Shown: in pieces, positions 57,931 through 64,000 of the stretch
Layout of the letters: every line of letters starts with the position of its first letter
Numbering within the stretch: the first letter of the stretch is position 1
Assembly: GCA_029721435.1 (NCBI GenBank)
Contig: CM056588.1
Span: 42,410,930-42,474,929 of the forward strand
DNA length: 64,000 nt
Reading direction: 5' to 3'
Source of the DNA: Gymnothorax reevesii
Lineage: Eukaryota; Chordata; Actinopteri; Anguilliformes; Muraenidae
Program-made: the position numbers and the translations under genes
The notes under the pieces: model-generated
Database searches by the model: none
The model's input: the letters and a program-made list of their open reading frames with translations, nothing else
What the model was told of the DNA's origin: nothing

Positions 57931-58270
57931 AAACAGTGTGTGTGCACCCCGCTGGCCTGCCTACAGCTATTGTTGGCAGAACAGGCCTGAGCCTCTTGTT
58001 TGTAGCCGAGCGTTCGACCGGCTCACCGTCTGATTTGTGTTCCTCTCTCTCTTCTTCTTTTCTCCTGGAGAGTTTTGTCCTCGGGCTCCCGACGATCATT
58101 GTCAACAAATTTGGCCCCCATTCTTCTGCAGCTGACGGCGCATCTATGCAGGACGCTGCATCTGTCAAGCAAAAGGGGGGTGAAGGGGTGGTTTATGGAA
58201 GCCTGCCATGACCTGCACCCCCACCCACCCCCACCTCACCCCCAACCCCGCCTCCTTTTACCCTCCTGCT
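57931..58270. other. Intergenic, G/C-rich block
   Basis: Complex G/C-rich sequence with several CpGs (58000-58150), then C-rich 'cacccccacc' repeats at 58215-58250. Open frames on both strands have no recognisable domain. Confidence 0.35.
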
Positions 58271-58274
58271 CCTA

Positions 58275-58970
58275 GATCTGGGCTGCTTGCTCCAAAATGC
58301 CTTAACAGGATTGGAGAATGCTTGCACGCTAGGGTGTTTGCGGTTGCGTTACAGGATCTGCGAATGCTTGCACACTGATGTGTTAGCGGCCGAGTATGAG
58401 GACTGGAAAATAGTTGCGGGCGAGCGTGTTAAAGGTTGAGTAATAGGACTGGCAAGTGCTTGACCACTAACTTATTAGTGGTCAAATAACAGGATTCGAA
58501 TGCTTGCACACTTGACTGTTAGTGACCAAGGAACAGGACAGGTAATTGCCAGCATGCGGTTGTGTGACAGGACTAGCGTATGCTTGCCCCCTAGCATGTT
58601 ACAAAGGTAGAGTAATTGAACTACCGAATACTGTCATGCTAGTATGTAAGCAATCTATTAACAGGACTGGCAAATGCTAGCACTCTAGCCTGTTATCAGT
58701 CAAATAACAGGACTAGCAAATGTTCACACAGCAGCATGTTACTGATTGAGTAACCGGACTGGAAAATGCTTGGAAGCTTACGTATTACCAGTCAAGTAAA
58801 AGGACTGGGGAATGCTTGCATGCCAGCATGTTTTGTTTAACCAAACTGGCAAATTCTTGAACGCTAGTGTGTAATCGGTGGAGTAATAGGACCTGTAACA
58901 GCTTCCCTGCTTGCATGTTAGCATTTAGTAACGGGTCTTGCAAATGATTGCACACTGACACTAGCAATAG
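58275..58970. repeat. Old minisatellite, ~50-58-bp unit, about 13 copies
   Basis: 'acaggactggcaaatgcttg' with 'cacactagcatgttac' type words recurs from 58305 to 58970 (for example near 58317, 58367, 58455, 58499, 58577, 58671, 58765, 58812). Copies differ strongly from each other, so the array is old. Confidence 0.8.
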
Positions 58971-59690
58971 AATAATATGCGTTATCCAGAGGTCCTTTGA
59001 TTTATCATGCACTCACCCAATCCCCACAGCCATCAGAGCTCCCAATCCCAAAACCTCTGTGACCGCGTGGCTCTCAGGTGCCCCTGACAATTCCCCGCTG
59101 AGTGAGTGTTATGTACTTAAATTTATCTATCCTCTCCCCTCAGTCCGTCTGTGCACTTCACTGCTATTCTCTAGTAATTTGAGTGTTCTCTTACCTCAAG
59201 GCATGGAAGAGGCCTGACTTTTTTTTTCTTTTTTTTGGTGGGGGGATCATTGAGGAGGGTTTTGTAGAATGATGTCACTAATCCCCATGGGGGGAACTGG
59301 ATGAGTCAACCAGCTACAGGGGTCACATTCAAGCACAGGGCGACTGTTGGAGTTTGGGTGGGGTGAGGGTGAAATGGGGGAACAGGGTTTGGTGGCCCAG
59401 AGGCCAGAAGACTCTGATTAAGGGCCGATCTGGCAAAGGTGAAGATTAATGGTTGCCCCGTCGCCCCTGGACCGCGCGCGATAAATCTCCTCTCAGTAAG
59501 CCAGCTGCTGCAGTGACACTACACCCGTCACCCCAAACCCCAAGCACATATGGCCCAACTTTAGATGCCAGAAAAAAAAGTCAAATGTGTTTGGAATAGA
59601 GAATTGTTATAGTCTTTGTATGAGAGACTATAACAATTAGTCTCTCAAATATGGCCAATATCATCTGCTCAATCCACTCCCTACAGCTAA
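58971..59690. other. Intergenic stretch, nothing recognised
   Basis: A poly(T) run at 59218-59236 and a small perfect-looking hairpin at about 59607-59647 ('attgttatagtctttgtatg'; its complement 'agactataacaatta' follows). No gene. Confidence 0.4.
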
Positions 59691-60195
59691 ACACACAAAC
59701 GTATGCATACGTACTCAGACATCATTTTACATCCACATGCCTATGCACACATACTGATACGTACATACCTCCACACGTGTACTTAGACGAATACCAATGG
59801 ATACACATACTTACACACAACTGTTAGCACATCACACATATACTTACCAACTTATACAGTCCTACTTTCATTTGCACACACATAAATTGACACCTACAGA
59901 TACCTATTTACACATACAAACTCGTGCTTACACAGGTGTCAACTAATGTACACTTGCCTACACAAGCATCTACATGCATACATTCTAATACAAATGCCGA
60001 TACTTACACAAAGTTAAACAGTACAAACAAACAAATACACACACTTATCCACTTATATACTAAGTTACACACACATATCCTGGCACTTACATGCACAAAT
60101 ACACAAATTCATGAATGAATGCACCAGGTTCCACATATACATAAACAGAGGCCTACATGGACACATGCTTAGACACACCTACTTATACATGCTGT
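59691..60195. repeat. ACACATACT/TACACA-rich low-complexity DNA
   Basis: About 500 bases of worn TACACA, CATACTTACA and ACACAAA words. Confidence 0.75.
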
Positions 60196-61245
60196 ATTTT
60201 TGGGTATCAACTTTGCAGACAGGTGAGAGGTCATTGACCCATATTTCACAGTTCTTTAACTCTAACACTGATGTGTTTTTTGGTGGGTGAAAAGGATCCT
60301 GTCAGACTGTCTTGAAGGGGCGTGTGGGCGTCCATCACTGGGACACAGCCAGCATCGTAGGCTCTGCTGCTCTTAAACAGCGGCCCTTTGTCGCATGCTT
60401 AAAAGGACAGCATCACCCCAGCTTTCATCAGGGTCCAGAGACCGCATCTTTCAGCCCGAATGGCATTACTTGCACCTCGTAGAGCCAAAAAGGGGAAACA
60501 GCCCTGAAGCCCGCACTCCCAGTGAGCTCCTAAAGAGGTTTATGGGCCAAATGATATTGGGGGAAAAAAGGGTATGGGAGGGACAGAGGGGAGGGAAGGA
60601 GGAGGGTGGAGACTTCAAGATGAAATAGAAAAGGGTGGATGGATGGATGGAGGGATAAAGGGATGACAGCAGTGGAGCAGAGTGCCCGTGTCACTGAGGG
60701 GCTGGGAGTGACGGAGAACAGGTTTTTCCCTCCAAAAAAACAACAGAGGGAAAAAAAAATAAAGAAGGTTCAACTGAAAAGAGTTTTAGGGCTCCTATTG
60801 TCAGGACAGAATTGCCATAAAAAAGTCAAAAATACAACAGAGCTTTTCCCTCTCTCCAATCCCCTTTGTTGGTTAAAAAATAGATTTTAAAAAAATTTGA
60901 ATAATAATAATTTTCACTCAAATATTTTGAGGGTCTGACTTTCCAGGCTAAATTGAAATCATAAAATTGTATTTCAAAACAAACCATTTTACATCAGATA
61001 GACATTGAATTAAAATGAACATAGGGCAAGTGGGGTTACATTTCATCAGTTAAAGATTTAAAATGCTGACCTTCATGGATGTGCTCTGCAGGGGTGTCAG
61101 ACCCTATGAGTGGAAAATGTGCAGTTATGTACATTTGGATGCTTCTCCCTTAGTGTTCATGTATCGTTATTTCATTATTCAGCCTCCCCCCTAACTTTTG
61201 GCTGACATTAGTGCATGCTTCTGCAGCAGGGTTTTTTTGTGGACC
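60196..61245. other. Intergenic stretch, nothing recognised
   Basis: G-rich piece 60560-60670 with (GGAT)n; A/T-rich afterwards. No feature. Confidence 0.4.
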
Positions 61246-61278
61246 CCCCCCCCCCCACACACACACACACACACACAG
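61242..61278. repeat. C-run followed by (CA)n
   Basis: About 14 C's and then a (CA)n run. Confidence 0.9.
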
Positions 61279-62205
61279 TGAACTGAATTCCCCCCGGCCT
61301 TTGCTGAACTCAATGGCGAACAGACGCTGGTAACTGCCCAACACCTCTTGATGATAGTTTTCTCTGTACTTCTCATCATAAAGAAATAGCGCGGGGGGTC
61401 AGTTATAGTGAGGGGAAAACTGAAGAAGCCCAAGGGGACCTTCTGTCATTTTAAATAGTGGATGAAAGTTTATGAAACAGCCTCACTGGGGTGGGGTGGG
61501 GCGGGGGGGTGTCAGCCCATCTGCCTGGATCATGAGCTGCTGCAGATGGGACAGTGTACTTACTTGGCCAACTGAAAGCACATCAGGTTCAAATCCAATG
61601 ATTTAGTGGTCATCCTCAGCTAGGTGTGACACGAAATATGATGTTATATTTACAGATGATGATATTTTGTGTGAAACGTACACCAAATATGGAACACTGG
61701 GATTTTTTCAATGAATGTATGTTGTGGAAAATTGATGCGTAAGTGTGTTTATTTGATTAAAATAGAAATTTTGCACTGATTTTTTTCCTGTTTCATTTGA
61801 CCTCTTGTTATTCTATTTCCTCACATATTTTAATCAAGAATTCCTTTAAATTTCAACTGGTTTCTGATGAATTGCACAAGATCGGCTTCATTCGTTGTCC
61901 CAGACTGGCTGTGATACAAGGCAGCATGCCTCAAACATTTTTAAGGAGCAAGGGCTGTAAATCATCAATTTAGACTGGCCCAGCGTCTCCTGTCGAAATC
62001 CAGTCGTGCAGAATAACACATTTATGAATGATACTCTGCAGGAGGATATGAATGAGATCTGTAACAATGTGTATTTGAATATCTCAGGTTGAAATTTCTC
62101 ATCCTTGCAAATGGCATCTTACAGTCCAGGTAACTTGGGCATATTGAGTTGTGTTCATTGTTCAAGAGCCAAGGGCACATGATCGCAAGTTTTGCGATTT
62201 CCTGA
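61279..62205. other. Intergenic stretch, nothing recognised
   Basis: No supported feature. Confidence 0.4.
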
Positions 62206-62210
62206 GCTGT

Positions 62211-62516
62211 TTCTCAAAGCCCGGGCTGCGGCCTACATAGGCTGCATTTCAAGGGTTCTGCGTTGTCGCAGGCAATTCCGTCATCAAGACGCCGTCGAAT
62301 ACAGCCGAGAAATGCGGCCTTCATCTTGCCTGATATCAGACGGTATTGTCAACTCATTAAGACTGGTTTTCCATGTTGAAAATTCCGTCTGATGTTAGGC
62401 AAGACGAAGGCTGCATTTCTCGGCTGTATAAGAAGGCGCTTTCACAACGGAACAGCATGCAATGACGTACCAGCTGAGAATACAGCCCACCTTGGCTGCA
62501 GCCGACACTTTCAGAA
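62211..62516. mobile_element. Fold-back element with ~145-bp arms
   Basis: The sequence 'atacagccgagaaatgcggc' to '...gtcaac' (62297-62352) is followed after about 20 bases by its reverse complement (62373-62430). Similarity of the arms goes on outwards ('tttctcaaagcccgggctgc' pairs with the complement of 'gcagccgacactttcagaaa'). The whole looks like a large imperfect hairpin of ~306 bp without coding capacity. I did not find a target duplication. Its CpG density is high compared with the surroundings. Confidence 0.8.
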
Positions 62517-63260
62517 ACCGCCTTCGAGTCCGACTGATTTCGGCATGAGGCCCGTACAGCATGCGCGCGTTCGGCCGGCCCGTTTTCCGCATGCAAGCCC
62601 AGCACCTTGCGGAAAACCCAAAATAAATGTCCTGCGCGTAAATGCCGGATGCGCCGTGTGCGCTCGCTACGCAGTTTACCTTTGTTCAGAGAGGAAAACA
62701 AACAACTGCAAGTCGTTCAACATGGGTTTTTTTTCTCTTGAGAACACTACCTGCTTTGGAGAGGCGCTTTAATTCAAGGACACAGAACACCTGAAAATCG
62801 ATCTTGAGTCACGATATACCTCGGCAAAAAAATGACAACTATGATAAACATCTAGCTAGTTTACATCTGTTTCCCACGAAATCTTGTAAGTCTAAAAAAT
62901 TCAAAGAAGGAAGCATGACCAAAGCGCAACATCTGTATTACTCCCCGATGTCGCGCTGTGTGAAATGTCCTGCATGATCATTCTTCCCCAAAACTCCGGC
63001 TGCCATCCCTCTTTAAGTCTCGGATGAGCCAAGCGAGTTTACGTTTGTTGCGGGGGGGCGGATTGTATTTAAAACTTCGACAGGGCCCCCAACTGTGAGC
63101 AGACTAAAAAAAGGCAAAGAAAGAAAGAATATTCTTGAAAAGCCGCCACGAGTTCCCCGTCAGTCAGCCTTCTGCTTGGCTGCGTCAATTAAGCTGTGCG
63201 CATTGTTGCACATGCGCATGAATACTGAGTAAAGGCACGCCAAAAAAAAGAGCTTTGAAA
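62517..63260. other. CpG-containing block, possible promoter region
   Basis: Many CpGs at 62520-62680 and a GC box-like 'gggggggcgg' at 63053, followed by TATA-like 'gtatttaaaac' at about 63066. A heat-shock-element-like GAAtaTTCttGAA lies at 63127-63139. This could be a promoter of a gene outside the window; I cannot support any coding exon here. Confidence 0.25.
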
Positions 63261-63263
63261 GCG

Positions 63264-63318
<55 letters not shown>

Positions 63319-63335
63319 ACACACACACACACGCA
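63264..63335. repeat. (CA)n microsatellite
   Basis: About 70 bases of CA with a single CAGA interruption and a terminal CACG part. Confidence 0.95.
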
Positions 63336-64000
63336 CGCACGCAGCCGCTGTGCAACAATGAGTAGTGTCACAATAGAATGCTCTGCTCAGTCATTCTGTT
63401 TTACACCAACGTCGATGCAGTGGATTGTTTTCATACTCACTTCCGAATTCAATTGCCATTGGCCTAAAATAATTCATGAACAAATTTCAGGCCTGTGCGA
63501 CCATTTTGAATTGCATAACACTGCGGCTACAAAAGTGACAGGCAAATTATAAATAATTTTTCATCCGTTCTCTATAATCGCCCAATCAGGTTGGCTACTT
63601 TAAATTTCACTGGGTCCTTTTGGCGATGTATTCCATCGGAGCAGTAGATTGTATACCTATGGAAGACGATGCAATAGCCTATCTAAAGCCTTCCAATTCG
63701 TCGTAGATTAGCCGAAGCGTCTTTTCAGTTCGTCATTAAGATGCTGGGGGAGTACGTGCAAAAAAAGACAATGGTCTATAAACGTACAGACATGAACAAA
63801 CCCTTCCATTCGTCACGCTAGGGGGAGAATTGTGGTTGGGTTTTAAAAAATTAAAGTGATGCGAATTTGGGGGGCCCAGGGGGAGCGGGGAGCTTTAATT
63901 TGGTGACAAAACCTCATTTGCAGGTCAATGCGATGGCACACTCGCCTCTCCTCTCGCTCCAACTCCCCTTTGTTCCCTATCGCCTGCCTCGATGCCAGAT
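63336..64000. other. Window end, nothing recognised
   Basis: Complex DNA, no defensible exon on either strand. If gene order around kcnq1 is as in other vertebrates, cdkn1c could follow, but I see no part of it. Confidence 0.35.

Noticed and set aside
61570..61605. tRNA-like B box (ggttcaaatcc)
   Set aside because: No A box or cloverleaf can be built around it, and no SINE body or tail follows.
1..64000. CRISPR array or bacterial-type operon
   Set aside because: All tandem repeats lack unique spacers between short identical repeats, and the transposon types and splice structure are animal.
63336..64000. Start of a downstream gene such as cdkn1c
   Set aside because: Expected from gene order in other vertebrates, but no open frame with matching motifs is visible on either strand.

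Overview
The window looks like teleost fish genomic DNA. It carries long CA/GT microsatellites, several Tc1/mariner relics of fish type, hAT-like miniature elements and L2/CR1-type LINE fragments. It also has a large 'gctgcaagcagcg' repeat that I recognise from many fish genomes. No bacterial-style operons, RNA genes or CRISPR arrays are visible. The species cannot be told from the sequence alone.

Only one piece of host protein-coding sequence can be supported: a terminal exon on the + strand at 42200-42400. It has a good splice acceptor, a coiled-coil heptad stretch, a glycine-rich linker and the C-terminal motif LPTYEQLTVP, followed by a stop. This matches the C-terminus of the cardiac/epithelial potassium channel KCNQ1. 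The ~42 kb upstream is therefore best read as (at least part of) the last intron of kcnq1, and I found no earlier kcnq1 exon in it. The ~21 kb downstream is 3' UTR plus intergenic DNA.

Layout: 1-10.8 kb, intron with GT-rich low-complexity DNA and worn tandem repeats. 10.9-12.2 kb, a MITE-like element with an inner inverted repeat. 12.2-21.8 kb, mostly plain intron with two small fold-back elements and a 15-bp minisatellite. 21.8-26.1 kb, an AGGTCA-rich repeat and a minus-strand LINE carrying at least three later insertions (hAT MITE, short insert, solo LTR). 27.7-29.5 kb, a Tc1-like element containing a hAT MITE. 33.0-33.95 kb, a second LINE fragment. 37.85-39.18 kb, a 43-bp minisatellite of about 31 copies. 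39.5-40.9 kb, a second Tc1-like element. 42.2 kb, the kcnq1 exon. 42.4-46.1 kb, a ~40-bp minisatellite that starts almost at the stop codon and is split by a third Tc1-like element (itself hit at TTAA) and by another repeat. 47.3-49.1 kb, a second, unrelated ~43-bp minisatellite of about 41 copies. 50.8 kb, a short reverse-transcriptase relic. 52.1-55.5 kb, a large repeat with internal ~620-bp tandem units. 58.3-59.0 kb, an old minisatellite. 62.2-62.5 kb, a long fold-back element.

The long open reading frames (up to 716 codons) at 37.8-39.3 and 47.1-49.3 kb are artefacts: the repeat units lack stop codons and their length is not a multiple of three. I see no new gene system. The most notable features are the cluster of minisatellites around the kcnq1 last exon and the nested insertions, whose order can be read from intact target-site duplications.
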